Source: an uncultured Butyrivibrio sp. (GTDB lineage Bacteria > Bacillota > Clostridia > Lachnospirales > Lachnospiraceae). From it: a DNA stretch of 14,514 nt. The stretch lies in NCBI GenBank assembly GCA_910577605.1, contig CAJTON010000010.1, positions 1-14,514 of the forward strand. The letters are read 5' to 3'. The notes under the pieces were generated by a model that did no database searches, was not told the origin of the DNA, and saw nothing but the letters and a program-made list of their open reading frames with translations. Each line of letters begins with the position of its first letter. Position 1 is the first letter of the stretch. Positions 1 to 8,073 of this stretch are shown here, piece by piece. Position numbers and translations under genes: made by a program.

Positions 1-88
1 ACATTTGGCGAATGTGCGCGAACCATGATGAAACGAAGTGAAATCATGGTATAATTTTAAAATAGAAAGGTGACGGAAAAGATCAATT
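1..88 (+). promoter_or_regulatory. uvrBA upstream region with extended -10 promoter and inverted repeat
   Basis: A TG-N-TATAAT extended -10 element lies at 47-55 (TG 47-48, TATAAT 50-55). No good -35 is present at the expected distance, which is common for extended -10 promoters. A perfect 8-bp inverted repeat, ACCATGAT (22-29) and ATCATGGT (43-50), spans the zone just upstream and touches the first base of the -10, so it could be an operator or the weak hairpin end of an upstream gene. Frame 1 is open from the window edge to a TAA at 52-54 and could be the tail of an upstream gene, but 17 codons are too few to identify. No LexA-like GAAC-N4-GTTC box is visible. Confidence 0.55.
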
Positions 89-2074
89 ATGCCGGAATTC
101 AGATTACATTCGCCGTATAAGCCGACCGGGGACCAGCCTCAGGCAATCTCGGAGTTGGTAAAGGGCTTTAAAGAGGGTAACCAGTTTCAGACTTTGCTAG
201 GTGTGACTGGTTCAGGCAAGACATTCACGATGGCAAACGTTATTCAGGAGCTGCAGATGCCCACGCTTGTGATCGCGCATAACAAAACGCTTGCGGGACA
301 GCTTTACGGGGAATTCAAGGAGTTTTTTCCCGAAAATGCAGTGGAGTATTTTGTGTCATATTACGATTACTATCAGCCGGAGGCCTATGTGCCGTCGACC
401 GACACATATATAGAGAAGGATTCGGCGATAAACGATGAGATAGACAAGCTTAGGCATTCGGCTACGGCGGCGCTTTCGGAGCGGAAAGACGTGATAATCG
501 TCGCCAGCGTTTCCTGCATATACGGATTGGGCAGCCCTATAGACTATCAGAATATGGTGGTGTCGCTGCGTCCGGGAATGGTAAAAGACAGGGACGATGT
601 GATAAGGCAGCTCATAGATCTGCAGTACTCAAGGAACGATATGGATTTCAGGCGCGGCACGTTCAGGGTGCGCGGAGACGTGCTTGAGATTTTTCCGGCA
701 TCAAGCGACGACAGAGCGGTGAGAGTTGAATTTTTCGGAGACGAGGTGGACAGAATAACGGAAATTGACACTCTGACCGGAGAGATAAAGGCTGAACTTA
801 AACATACGGCAATTTTTCCGGCATCCCATTATGTCGTCCCGCATGAGAAGCTTGTGGAGGCGGCAGAGGCGATAAAGGCGGAGGCGAAGGAGCGCGTGGC
901 GTATTTCAGAAGCGAGGACAGACTGATAGAGGCGCAGCGCATCGGCGAGCGGACGAATTTTGATGTCGAGATGCTCAAAGAGACGGGATTCTGCTCGGGA
1001 ATCGAGAATTATTCCAGACATCTTACGGGACTTGAGCCGGGTACGCCGCCGTGGACGCTTATGGATTATTTCCCCGATGATTTTCTGATAATAGTTGACG
1101 AGTCGCATATCACGATACCACAGGTGCGGGGAATGTATTTCGGCGACCGCTCGCGCAAGACGACGCTTGTAGATTACGGCTTCAGGCTGCCGTCGGCGTT
1201 AGACAACAGGCCTCTGAATTTTGAGGAGTTTGAGAGTAAAATAAATCAGATGATGTTTGTCTCCGCTACGCCGTCCGTATATGAGGACGAGCATGAGCTT
1301 AAAAGGGTGGAGCAGATAATAAGGCCGACGGGACTGCTTGACCCCGAAATATCCGTGAGACCTGTCGAGGGGCAGATCGACGATCTGATCGCCGAGGTCA
1401 ATAAGGAAACGGCTAATCACAACAAGGTTCTTATAACCACTTTGACAAAAAGAATGGCGGAGGACCTGACTTCATATATGAAAGAGGCGGGAATAAGGGT
1501 ACGCTATCTCCATTCGGATATAGACACGCTTGAGCGCGCTGAGATAATCAGGGATATGAGACTTGACGTGTTCGACGTGCTTGTCGGCATAAATCTGCTC
1601 CGTGAGGGGCTGGACATTCCGGAGATAACGCTTGTGGCTATACTCGACGCGGACAAAGAGGGCTTCTTGCGCTCAGAAACGTCGCTGATACAGACGGTCG
1701 GGCGAGCCGCCCGCAATTCCGACGGACATGTTATTATGTACGCGGATACCATGACTGATTCGATGCGTAACGCTATAAACGAAACGAACCGCAGACGGCG
1801 TATTCAGCAGGAGTATAACGAGGCGCACAATATAACCCCGACCACGATTAAAAAAGCCGTCAGGGAGCTTATCGCGATATCGAAGGCAGCAAACGAGGGC
1901 GGTATAAAGTTTGACAAGGATATTGAGTCGATGAGCAACAAGGAGCTTGAGAAGCTTATCGGGGAACTGAACAAAAAGATGCACCGCGCAGCCGCGGACC
2001 TGAATTTCGAGGAGGCGGCGCAGATACGCGACAGAATAACAGAGATAAGGAAGACGATGGACGAAAATGGCTGA
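89..2074 (+). CDS. uvrB: UvrABC excinuclease subunit B (UvrB)
   Basis: UvrB is the damage-verifying helicase-like subunit of nucleotide excision repair. It is loaded onto DNA by UvrA and then recruits UvrC for incision, in the cytoplasm. At 661 aa it has the usual family length. Walker A GVTGSGKT is at residues 38-45, the beta-hairpin region that clamps the DNA strand begins near YYDYYQPEAY (91-100), the Walker B-type DESH is at 337-340, and helicase motifs follow to about residue 590. A C-terminal UVR coiled-coil motif (about 622-657), used for UvrC contact, is intact. The ATG at 89 is preceded by a modest GGAAAAG (75-81), and the frame is closed by TGA at 71-73, so no earlier ATG is possible. 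It overlaps uvrA by 8 nt, which implies coupled translation. Regulation by LexA would be expected in many Firmicutes, but no canonical box is seen here. Confidence 0.98.
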   Translation: MPEFRLHSPYKPTGDQPQAISELVKGFKEGNQFQTLLGVTGSGKTFTMANVIQELQMPTLVIAHNKTLAGQLYGEFKEFFPENAVEYFVSYYDYYQPEAYVPSTDTYIEKDSAINDEIDKLRHSATAALSERKDVIIVASVSCIYGLGSPIDYQNMVVSLRPGMVKDRDDVIRQLIDLQYSRNDMDFRRGTFRVRGDVLEIFPASSDDRAVRVEFFGDEVDRITEIDTLTGEIKAELKHTAIFPASHYVVPHEKLVEAAEAIKAEAKERVAYFRSEDRLIEAQRIGERTNFDVEMLKETGFCSGIENYSRHLTGLEPGTPPWTLMDYFPDDFLIIVDESHITIPQVRGMYFGDRSRKTTLVDYGFRLPSALDNRPLNFEEFESKINQMMFVSATPSVYEDEHELKRVEQIIRPTGLLDPEISVRPVEGQIDDLIAEVNKETANHNKVLITTLTKRMAEDLTSYMKEAGIRVRYLHSDIDTLERAEIIRDMRLDVFDVLVGINLLREGLDIPEITLVAILDADKEGFLRSETSLIQTVGRAARNSDGHVIMYADTMTDSMRNAINETNRRRRIQQEYNEAHNITPTTIKKAVRELIAISKAANEGGIKFDKDIESMSNKELEKLIGELNKKMHRAAADLNFEEAAQIRDRITEIRKTMDENG

Positions 2075-4910
2075 GTTTAAGAGACAGTATATCAAAATAA
2101 GAGGTGCCTGCGAGCACAATCTCAAAAATATAAATGTTGATATTCCCAGGGATTCTTTTACCGTGCTTACAGGACTGAGCGGCTCCGGCAAGAGTTCGCT
2201 CGCTTTTGACACGATTTACGCCGAAGGACAGAGACGCTATATGGAATCGCTTTCCTCGTACGCGAGGCAGTTTCTGGGGCAGATGGAGAAGCCTGACGTC
2301 GAGAGCATTGAGGGGCTTTCGCCCGCGATTTCGATAGACCAGAAATCGACCAATCGCAATCCGCGTTCAACGGTGGGAACTGTGACCGAAATATACGATT
2401 ATCTGAGGCTTCTCTACGCGAGGATAGGCGTGCCGCACTGTCCGAAATGCGGAAGGGAGATACGCAGACAGACGATAGACCAGATGGTGGATCAGATAAT
2501 GCTTCTGCCCGAACGCACCAAATTCCAGCTGCTCGCGCCCGTTGTGCGCGGACGCAAGGGCGAGCATCAGAAGGTTTTTGACAACGCGCGCAAAAGCGGA
2601 TATGTCCGCGTCCGCGTGGACGGAAATCTTTATGAGCTTTCGGAGGACATAAAGCTTGAAAAAAATATAAAGCACAATATTGAGGTGGTGGTCGACCGTC
2701 TTGCGATAAAGCCAGGAATAGAGCGTCGTCTTACAGACTCGATCGAAAATGTTATGAAGCTTTCAGACGGACTTATGACAGTTGACGTTGTTGACGGGGA
2801 AACGATGAATTTCAGCATAGGATTTGCGTGCCCCGACTGCGGCATCAGCATTGACGAGATAGAGCCGAGAAGTTTTTCTTTTAACAATCCGTTCGGAGCC
2901 TGTCCCGAATGCTTCGGACTGGGCTACAAAATGGAATTTGACGAGGATCTGCTCATACCCGATAAGAAACTGAGCATCTCTGGCGGAGCGATACAGGCGA
3001 TGGGCTGGCAGTCGTGCACCGATTCCAAAAGCTTCACCAACGCGCTGCTTGTCGCTTTGGCGAAGGAGTACAAGTTCTCGCTTGACACGCCGTTTGAGGA
3101 TTATCCGCAGGAGGTCAGGGATGTGCTGATACACGGGACAAACGGTCGCGAGGTCAAGGTGCATTATACGGGACAGCGCGGAGTCGGCGTTTATGACGTG
3201 GCGTTTGAGGGTCTTATCAAAAATATGGAGAGACGTTACCGGGAGACAGGCTCTGAGGTTATGAAGCGCGAGTATGAGGAGTTCATGCGGATAACGCCTT
3301 GCAAGGTCTGCAAGGGTATGCGCCTTAAAGCGTCCTCATTGGCGGTAACGATCTGTGACAAAAATATATACGAAGTGACCGAGATGTCAGTCCGCAGACT
3401 TGTCGGGTATTTTGATGAGCTTGTGCTTACGGATATGCAGCATAAAATTGGCGATCTGATTTTAAAAGAAATACGCTCACGAATAGGGTTTCTCAACAAT
3501 GTCGGACTGGAATATCTTACGCTTTCGCGCGCTACCGCTACATTGTCGGGCGGGGAGGCGCAGAGGATACGTCTTGCGACGCAGATAGGCTCCGGCTTGG
3601 TCGGGGTGGCGTATATCCTTGACGAGCCGAGCATAGGACTGCATCAGCGCGACAACGACAAGTTGCTCGCGGCGCTTATGCGTTTGCGCGACCTTGGAAA
3701 CACGCTTATCGTCGTCGAGCATGACGAGGATACCATGCGCGCCGCCGACTGCATAGTTGACATAGGACCCGCGGCGGGCGAGCACGGCGGCGAGGTCATA
3801 GCCGTCGGAACTGCCGAGGATATAATGAAGTGCAAGGATTCGGTAACGGGCGCGTATCTCAGCGGCAGAATGAAAATCCCCGTTCCGGAATGTCGAAAGG
3901 AGCCTGCCGGATGGCTTACCGTAAAGGGCGCGCGTCAGAACAACCTTAAAAATATCGACGTTAATATTCCTTTGGGAATAATGACGGTGGTGACCGGGGT
4001 CTCCGGCTCAGGCAAGAGCTCGCTTGTCAACGAGATACTTTACAAGCGTCTTGCAAGGGACTTGAACCGCGCGAGATGCATTCCGGGCGCTCACGACGAT
4101 ATAGAAGGGATCGGACAGCTTGACAAGGTCATAGCTATCGACCAGTCGCCTATCGGAAGAACGCCGCGTTCCAATCCCGCGACCTATACGGGGGTATTCG
4201 ACCTTATACGAGATCTTTTTGCCGCCTCGTCGGACGCAAAGGCAAAGGGCTACAAGAAAGGCCGTTTCAGCTTTAACGTAAAGGGCGGGCGCTGTGAAGC
4301 GTGCGCGGGCGACGGTATGCTCAAAATAGAGATGCACTTTCTTCCCGACGTGTATGTGCCTTGCGAGGTATGCGGGGGAAAGCGTTACAATCGTGAAACC
4401 CTTGAGGTCAAATACAAGGGAAAAAGCATTTACGACGTGCTTAATATGACGGTTGAGGAGGCTGTGAAATTCTTCGAGAATGTTCCGGCAGTGCGCCGCA
4501 AAATAGAAACCCTCAACGACGTGGGGCTTTCGTATATCCGTCTCGGACAGCCGTCCACCGAGCTTTCCGGCGGAGAGGCGCAGCGTATCAAGCTTGCCGC
4601 AGAGCTAAGCAAGCGCAGCACCGGCAGGACGATATATATTCTTGACGAGCCTACGACCGGACTTCATTTCGCGGACGTACACAAGCTTGTCGATATTCTT
4701 CACAAGCTTACCGAAGGCGGCAATACTGTCGTGGTTATTGAGCATAACCTTGACGTTATTAAAACCGCCGACTATATCATAGATATCGGTCCGGAGGGCG
4801 GCGACAGGGGAGGCACCGTGATAGCGCAGGGCACTCCGGAGGAGATCGCCGCGTGCCCGAAATCATATACCGGACAGTATGTGAAAAGATACCTTGACAG
4901 CCGAAAATAA
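2067..4910 (+). CDS. uvrA: UvrABC excinuclease subunit A (UvrA)
   Basis: UvrA is the ABC-type ATPase that scans DNA for lesions as a dimer and hands them to UvrB. The 947-aa product has the normal tandem ABC layout. Walker A1 GLSGSGKS is at 36-43, signature LSGGEAQR at 493-500 with Walker B ILDE at 517-520. Walker A2 GVSGSGKS is at 644-651, the second LSGGEAQR at 833-840 and ILDE at 858-861. Zinc-binding cysteine pairs are at C255/C258 with C279/C282, and at C743/C746 with C766/C769; a further CxxC is at C412/C415 in the usual PCxxC position. All catalytic motifs look intact. The ATG lies inside the last codons of uvrB, in the -ATGGCTGA- overlap, so the two subunits are probably made in step from one mRNA. 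A strong hairpin follows 22 nt after the stop. Confidence 0.98.
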   Translation: MAEFKRQYIKIRGACEHNLKNINVDIPRDSFTVLTGLSGSGKSSLAFDTIYAEGQRRYMESLSSYARQFLGQMEKPDVESIEGLSPAISIDQKSTNRNPRSTVGTVTEIYDYLRLLYARIGVPHCPKCGREIRRQTIDQMVDQIMLLPERTKFQLLAPVVRGRKGEHQKVFDNARKSGYVRVRVDGNLYELSEDIKLEKNIKHNIEVVVDRLAIKPGIERRLTDSIENVMKLSDGLMTVDVVDGETMNFSIGFACPDCGISIDEIEPRSFSFNNPFGACPECFGLGYKMEFDEDLLIPDKKLSISGGAIQAMGWQSCTDSKSFTNALLVALAKEYKFSLDTPFEDYPQEVRDVLIHGTNGREVKVHYTGQRGVGVYDVAFEGLIKNMERRYRETGSEVMKREYEEFMRITPCKVCKGMRLKASSLAVTICDKNIYEVTEMSVRRLVGYFDELVLTDMQHKIGDLILKEIRSRIGFLNNVGLEYLTLSRATATLSGGEAQRIRLATQIGSGLVGVAYILDEPSIGLHQRDNDKLLAALMRLRDLGNTLIVVEHDEDTMRAADCIVDIGPAAGEHGGEVIAVGTAEDIMKCKDSVTGAYLSGRMKIPVPECRKEPAGWLTVKGARQNNLKNIDVNIPLGIMTVVTGVSGSGKSSLVNEILYKRLARDLNRARCIPGAHDDIEGIGQLDKVIAIDQSPIGRTPRSNPATYTGVFDLIRDLFAASSDAKAKGYKKGRFSFNVKGGRCEACAGDGMLKIEMHFLPDVYVPCEVCGGKRYNRETLEVKYKGKSIYDVLNMTVEEAVKFFENVPAVRRKIETLNDVGLSYIRLGQPSTELSGGEAQRIKLAAELSKRSTGRTIYILDEPTTGLHFADVHKLVDILHKLTEGGNTVVVIEHNLDVIKTADYIIDIGPEGGDRGGTVIAQGTPEEIAACPKSYTGQYVKRYLDSRK

Positions 4911-4931
4911 TCGCATAAATCCTAAAAATAT

Positions 4932-4966
4932 CGGCGCGGCTTACTTTACATAAGCCGCGCCGTTTG
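4932..4966 (+). terminator. Intrinsic terminator-like hairpin after uvrA
   Basis: The arms CGGCGCGGCTTA (4932-4943) and TAAGCCGCGCCG (4951-4962) pair perfectly over 12 bp around a 7-nt CTTTACA loop. They are followed by only a short T run (4963-4965). The stem is strong but the U-tract is weak, so termination may be partial. The loop and right arm are shared with the promoter of the next gene. Confidence 0.75.
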
Positions 4967-4973
4967 ATATACT
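4945..4973 (+). promoter_or_regulatory. Sigma-A-like promoter for the peptidase E-like gene
   Basis: TTTACA (4945-4950) and TATACT (4968-4973) are separated by exactly 17 bp, and each hexamer is one base from consensus. Transcription would start near 4980, about 26 nt before the TTG start codon and ahead of the GGAG Shine-Dalgarno at 4997-5000. The -35 box sits in the loop of the uvrA terminator hairpin and the spacer contains its right arm. Confidence 0.65.
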
Positions 4974-5005
4974 GGTACAAATAAATCAAAAGGCGTGGAG
5001 AGAAT

Positions 5006-5647
5006 TTGGGCTTATATATACTTACAAGTATGTTTGAAAGCGGTTTTCCTGACGATATTGCCGAGCTTTTCCGTCAGAGGATAGCGCGCAGAAAAAGTTT
5101 TGCGTTTGTCGCGTCGGAGTTCAGAAATTTTGAGGATAAAACAGATTTTTATTTTAAACGGTTTTTGAATATGTTTGAAGAAAAAAATATCCGTTTTGAG
5201 AAGGCGTTTGTTGTTGACGGAAGAATGACGCCCAAAGAGGCGCAGGACGCTGTGACGCGGGCTGACGTGGTCTGGCTTTCGGGAGGCGATACTCTGGCGC
5301 AGTTCAAATATTTGCGGGAGTACGGTCTGTGCGGTGTTATAAGGCGGCATGAAGGAGTTGTTATCGGAATGAGCGCAGGTTCAATTAATCTGGCGCGGAT
5401 TGCCGTATGCACGGCGTCATGCGGGCATGACAGACAGCAGATATATGACGCGCTGGGCTGTGTGGATATTTCGGTCGAACCTCATTTTGTCAGGGACAGG
5501 GTTTCGCCCGAGCTTCTGGATCTGTCACGGAAATATGTTATATACGGATTATGTGACGACAGCGTTATCATTTGTTCGGACAAAGGACAGGAATTTTTCG
5601 GAGAGATATATAAGATAAGCGACGGAAATATTGAACGGGTGCGGTGA
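5006..5647 (+). CDS. Peptidase E-like (S51 family) serine hydrolase, class I glutamine amidotransferase-like fold
   Basis: The 213-aa protein resembles the dipeptidase E/cyanophycinase group (MEROPS S51), which uses a Ser-His pair on a glutamine amidotransferase-like fold. Many Firmicute homologues have no assigned substrate. Visible motifs are LSGGDT (91-96), the nucleophile elbow GMSAGS with Ser123, and a candidate His160 in VEPHF. The fold begins at once with a beta strand (GLYILTS). This favours the TTG start at 5006, which has GGAG at 4997-5000 with a 5-nt spacer. The first ATG, at 5030, would remove that strand and has no good ribosome binding site. It has its own promoter and ends 49 bp before guaA, so the two may be cotranscribed. 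It looks cytoplasmic, with no signal peptide. The substrate cannot be read from the sequence. Confidence 0.83.
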   Translation: MGLYILTSMFESGFPDDIAELFRQRIARRKSFAFVASEFRNFEDKTDFYFKRFLNMFEEKNIRFEKAFVVDGRMTPKEAQDAVTRADVVWLSGGDTLAQFKYLREYGLCGVIRRHEGVVIGMSAGSINLARIAVCTASCGHDRQQIYDALGCVDISVEPHFVRDRVSPELLDLSRKYVIYGLCDDSVIICSDKGQEFFGEIYKISDGNIERVR

Positions 5648-5696
5648 TTTTCTGGCACCTTCAAAAGAAAAATTAAACCGGAGGAAAATTAAGGAT

Positions 5697-7238
5697 ATGA
5701 GAGAGAAAGTAATCGTGATCGATTTCGGAGGTCAGTACAACCAGCTTGTGGCGCGCCGTGTCCGCGAGTGCAATGTGTACTGTGAAATCTATTCGTACAA
5801 GACCGATATTGCCAAAATAAAGGATATGAATCCTAAGGGAATCATTCTTACGGGCGGACCGAACAGCTGCTACGAGCAGGGCGCGCCCTCATGCACGGAG
5901 GAGCTTTTTAATCTCGGGATTCCGGTGCTTGGTCTTTGCTACGGCGCGCAGTTAATGATGCTTGTTCTTGGCGGCAAAGTCGAGAAGGCTCCGGTGAGGG
6001 AGTACGGCAAAATCGAGGTTAGTGTGAATACTTCTTCCGCGCTTTTTGAGGGCGTATCTCCGACCACGATATGCTGGATGAGCCACAACGATTATATTTC
6101 GCAGCCCGCGCCCGGATTTGACATATGTGCCCGCACTGCGGACTGCCCCGTTGCAGCGGCAGAGTCCCCCGCGCTCGGTCTTTACGCCATACAGTTCCAC
6201 CCTGAGGTGCTTCACACCAAAGAGGGAACGAAAATGCTTTATAATTTTGTCCGCGGCATATGCGGCTGTTCGGGCGACTGGAAGATGGATTCTTTTGTGG
6301 AAAATTCGATAAAATCTATCCGTGAAAAGGTCGGAAACGGCAGCGTTCTCTGTGCGCTTTCCGGCGGCGTGGACTCTTCGGTTGCGGCAGTTCTTCTTTC
6401 AAAGGCGATAGGCAAACAGCTCACCTGCGTTTTTGTCGATCACGGTCTTCTCCGCAAAAACGAGGGCGACGAGGTCGAGGCGGTCTTCGGCCCCGACGGA
6501 CCGTATAAGCTTAATTTTATCCGTGTGAACGCGCAGAAGCGTTATTATTCAAAGCTTGCCGGAGTGACCGAGCCCGAACAAAAGCGCAAAATAATCGGCG
6601 AAGAGTTTATCCGCGTATTTGAGGAGGAAGCCAAAAAAATCGGCGCCGTAGACTATCTTGTTCAGGGAACTATCTACCCCGATGTTGTGGAAAGCGGTCT
6701 TGGCGGAGAATCCGCCGTTATCAAGAGTCATCACAACGTAGGCGGTCTGCCCGACTATGTTGATTTCAAGGAGATAATTGAGCCGCTCAGGGATCTTTTC
6801 AAGGACGAGGTTCGCAAAGCCGGGCTTGAGCTTGGTATTCCCGACAATCTTGTGTACCGTCAGCCTTTCCCCGGTCCCGGTCTCGGGATCCGCATCATCG
6901 GCGAGGTCACCGAGGAAAAGGTGCGTATAGTTCAAGACGCCGACTTGATTTACCGCGAGGAAATCGCAAAAGCCGGACTTGACAGGTCCATCGGACAGTA
7001 TTTTGCCGCTCTCACCAATATGCGTTCCGTTGGCGTAATGGGCGACGAGCGCACTTACGATTACGCCGTTGCGCTTCGAGCCGTTAACACCGTCGATTTC
7101 ATGACTGCCGAAAGTGCAGAGATACCTTTCGAGGTCCTTCAGAAGGTCATGAGCAGGATAATCAATGAGGTCAAAGGGGTAAACAGAGTGATGTATGACC
7201 TGACTAGTAAGCCGCCGGGAACGATAGAGTTCGAGTAG
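5697..7238 (+). CDS. guaA: GMP synthase (glutamine-hydrolysing)
   Basis: GuaA converts XMP to GMP using ATP and ammonia released from glutamine, the last step of de novo guanine nucleotide synthesis. The N-terminal class I amidotransferase domain shows the oxyanion strand LTGGPNS (51-57), the nucleophile Cys81 in GLCYGAQ, and His168/Glu170 in QFHPE. The ATP-pyrophosphatase domain begins with the P-loop-like SGGVDSS (222-228). The C-terminal dimerisation domain ends in the family-typical TSKPPGTIE segment. The frame could be opened at a TTG at 5631, overlapping the previous gene. The ATG at 5697 gives 513 aa, the usual GuaA length, begins directly at the first beta strand (REKVIVIDFGGQ) and follows a GGAGG at 5680-5684 (spacer 12 nt, slightly long). 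No guanine riboswitch fits in the 49-bp upstream gap, so expression probably depends on read-through from the peptidase promoter or an unrecognised one. Confidence 0.98.
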   Translation: MREKVIVIDFGGQYNQLVARRVRECNVYCEIYSYKTDIAKIKDMNPKGIILTGGPNSCYEQGAPSCTEELFNLGIPVLGLCYGAQLMMLVLGGKVEKAPVREYGKIEVSVNTSSALFEGVSPTTICWMSHNDYISQPAPGFDICARTADCPVAAAESPALGLYAIQFHPEVLHTKEGTKMLYNFVRGICGCSGDWKMDSFVENSIKSIREKVGNGSVLCALSGGVDSSVAAVLLSKAIGKQLTCVFVDHGLLRKNEGDEVEAVFGPDGPYKLNFIRVNAQKRYYSKLAGVTEPEQKRKIIGEEFIRVFEEEAKKIGAVDYLVQGTIYPDVVESGLGGESAVIKSHHNVGGLPDYVDFKEIIEPLRDLFKDEVRKAGLELGIPDNLVYRQPFPGPGLGIRIIGEVTEEKVRIVQDADLIYREEIAKAGLDRSIGQYFAALTNMRSVGVMGDERTYDYAVALRAVNTVDFMTAESAEIPFEVLQKVMSRIINEVKGVNRVMYDLTSKPPGTIEFE

Positions 7239-7441
7239 TATGACATTTCGCTTGTTGTTTTAGATAACAAATGACCTGTAAAACATTTAATATTTGATGT
7301 AATATCAATAACGACATAAACATAAATTGTTTTATTGATATAAATCAGATACATCAAAATCATTTGTTATTTTTAAATAATTTTTATTATGACGAATAGA
7401 AGAATTTATCAATTTACCAAGCAAAAAGAAGGTCTAGTAAT
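7239..7441. other. AT-rich intergenic stretch after guaA
   Basis: These 203 bp hold no convincing gene. Most of the stretch is the nested palindrome described separately (7263-7370). No GC-rich intrinsic terminator follows guaA here. A weak promoter-like pair, TTGTTA (7364-7369) and TATTAT (7385-7390) with 15-bp spacing, could serve the next gene, but such matches are expected by chance in sequence this rich in A and T. The next gene's Shine-Dalgarno (AGAAGG) is at 7427-7432. Confidence 0.5.
7263..7370. repeat. 108-bp nested AT-rich palindrome, MITE-like
   Basis: The outer arms ATAACAAATGA (7264-7274) and TCATTTGTTAT (7360-7370) are perfect 11-bp inverted repeats. Two further complementary blocks are nested inside: TTGATGTA (7294-7301) with TACATCAA (7350-7357), and ATATCAATAA (7302-7311) with TTATTGATAT (7332-7341), leaving a 20-nt loop. 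The blocks are offset by bulges, as in a decaying long hairpin. If the element starts at 7263, it is flanked by TTTTA on both sides (7258-7262 and 7371-7375), which could be a 5-bp target duplication. The low base complexity weakens that reading. It has no coding capacity. It could equally be an mRNA-stabilising hairpin. Confidence 0.45.
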
Positions 7442-8038
7442 ATGGATAAACAGATAAAGGAACTGGAAAAGATTTTCGAGAAAGCTAATGATTCGTTTTT
7501 GAGAAAAAATACAATGCTATTTGAAATACAAGTGTCCGAGAGAACTTTATGTGGTGCTTTGATGATAGAATTATATGAAGTGATAAGAGATACGAAATAT
7601 TGTGAATATTTTGTAGATGTTGAATACAATAGAAATGTTGGCGGGACTTTAAAAACATTTAAGAAGACTATACGAGGAATTGACGAGAAAATTGTGACAA
7701 TTAATTGTGATCTAATTGTACACAGCAGAGGTCAGAATATATTTCAGGACAATCTTATTGCGCTAGAGATGAAAAAGTCAACCGGAAAGCAGTGCTATAA
7801 AGAGAGTGATAGAAATAGGCTTGAGTGTTTAACTAAAAGTCCGGGTCAGGACGTTTGGAGCTATGGGGGCAGGGTGCTTCCAGAAAATGTTTGTGGATAT
7901 GGATTAGGAATATATTATGAAATAAATCTTAGGAAAAGAAGTATATTGGTAGAGTATTACAAAGATGGCTATTGCTATCGCCAATATATAATAGATTTAG
8001 ATGATTATTTGGTGGAACAAAAAAGCAAAATTCTATAA
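7442..8038 (+). CDS. Orphan PD-(D/E)XK nuclease-like hypothetical protein
   Basis: The 198-aa protein is not one I can name. Its layout matches the PD-(D/E)XK fold: an early acidic residue in a helix (Glu33 in SERTLCGAL), a hydrophobic strand ending in Asp90 (INCDLIVHSRG), then Glu109-x-Lys111 in LIALEMKKS after a short loop. Restriction-type and repair nucleases share this core, and so do many uncharacterised bacterial proteins. The C-terminal half has a GYGLGIYYEI strand and ends in a charged tail, with no HTH or membrane segment. The ATG at 7442 follows AGAAGG at 7427-7432 (9-nt spacer). The gene is clearly richer in ATA, AGA, TTA and AAT codons than guaA, and lies between a MITE-like palindrome and its own terminator, which suggests acquisition. 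No methyltransferase or other partner gene is adjacent. Nuclease activity is inference from motif spacing only. Confidence 0.65.
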   Translation: MDKQIKELEKIFEKANDSFLRKNTMLFEIQVSERTLCGALMIELYEVIRDTKYCEYFVDVEYNRNVGGTLKTFKKTIRGIDEKIVTINCDLIVHSRGQNIFQDNLIALEMKKSTGKQCYKESDRNRLECLTKSPGQDVWSYGGRVLPENVCGYGLGIYYEINLRKRSILVEYYKDGYCYRQYIIDLDDYLVEQKSKIL

Positions 8039-8073
8039 CCTGATGCAGATATACATAATGTAATTGAAGAAAA

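Noticed and set aside
5638..5659. Short hairpin GGTGC / GCACC between the peptidase gene and guaA as a terminator or riboswitch
   Set aside because: Only 5 bp with a 12-nt loop and no T-run; the 49-bp gap is too short for a purine riboswitch aptamer plus expression platform.
5631..5696. TTG-started 22-residue extension of guaA overlapping the peptidase gene
   Set aside because: The added residues do not match the GuaA family, the ATG at 5697 gives exactly the usual 513 aa, and GGAGG lies between the two starts.
7139..7363. 74-aa minus-strand open frame across the guaA end and the palindrome
   Set aside because: It is low-complexity AT-rich translation with no ribosome binding site and covers non-coding palindromic sequence.
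7442..8038. Restriction-modification system around the nuclease-like gene
   Set aside because: No methyltransferase, specificity subunit or helicase is encoded nearby, so only an orphan nuclease-like protein is supported.
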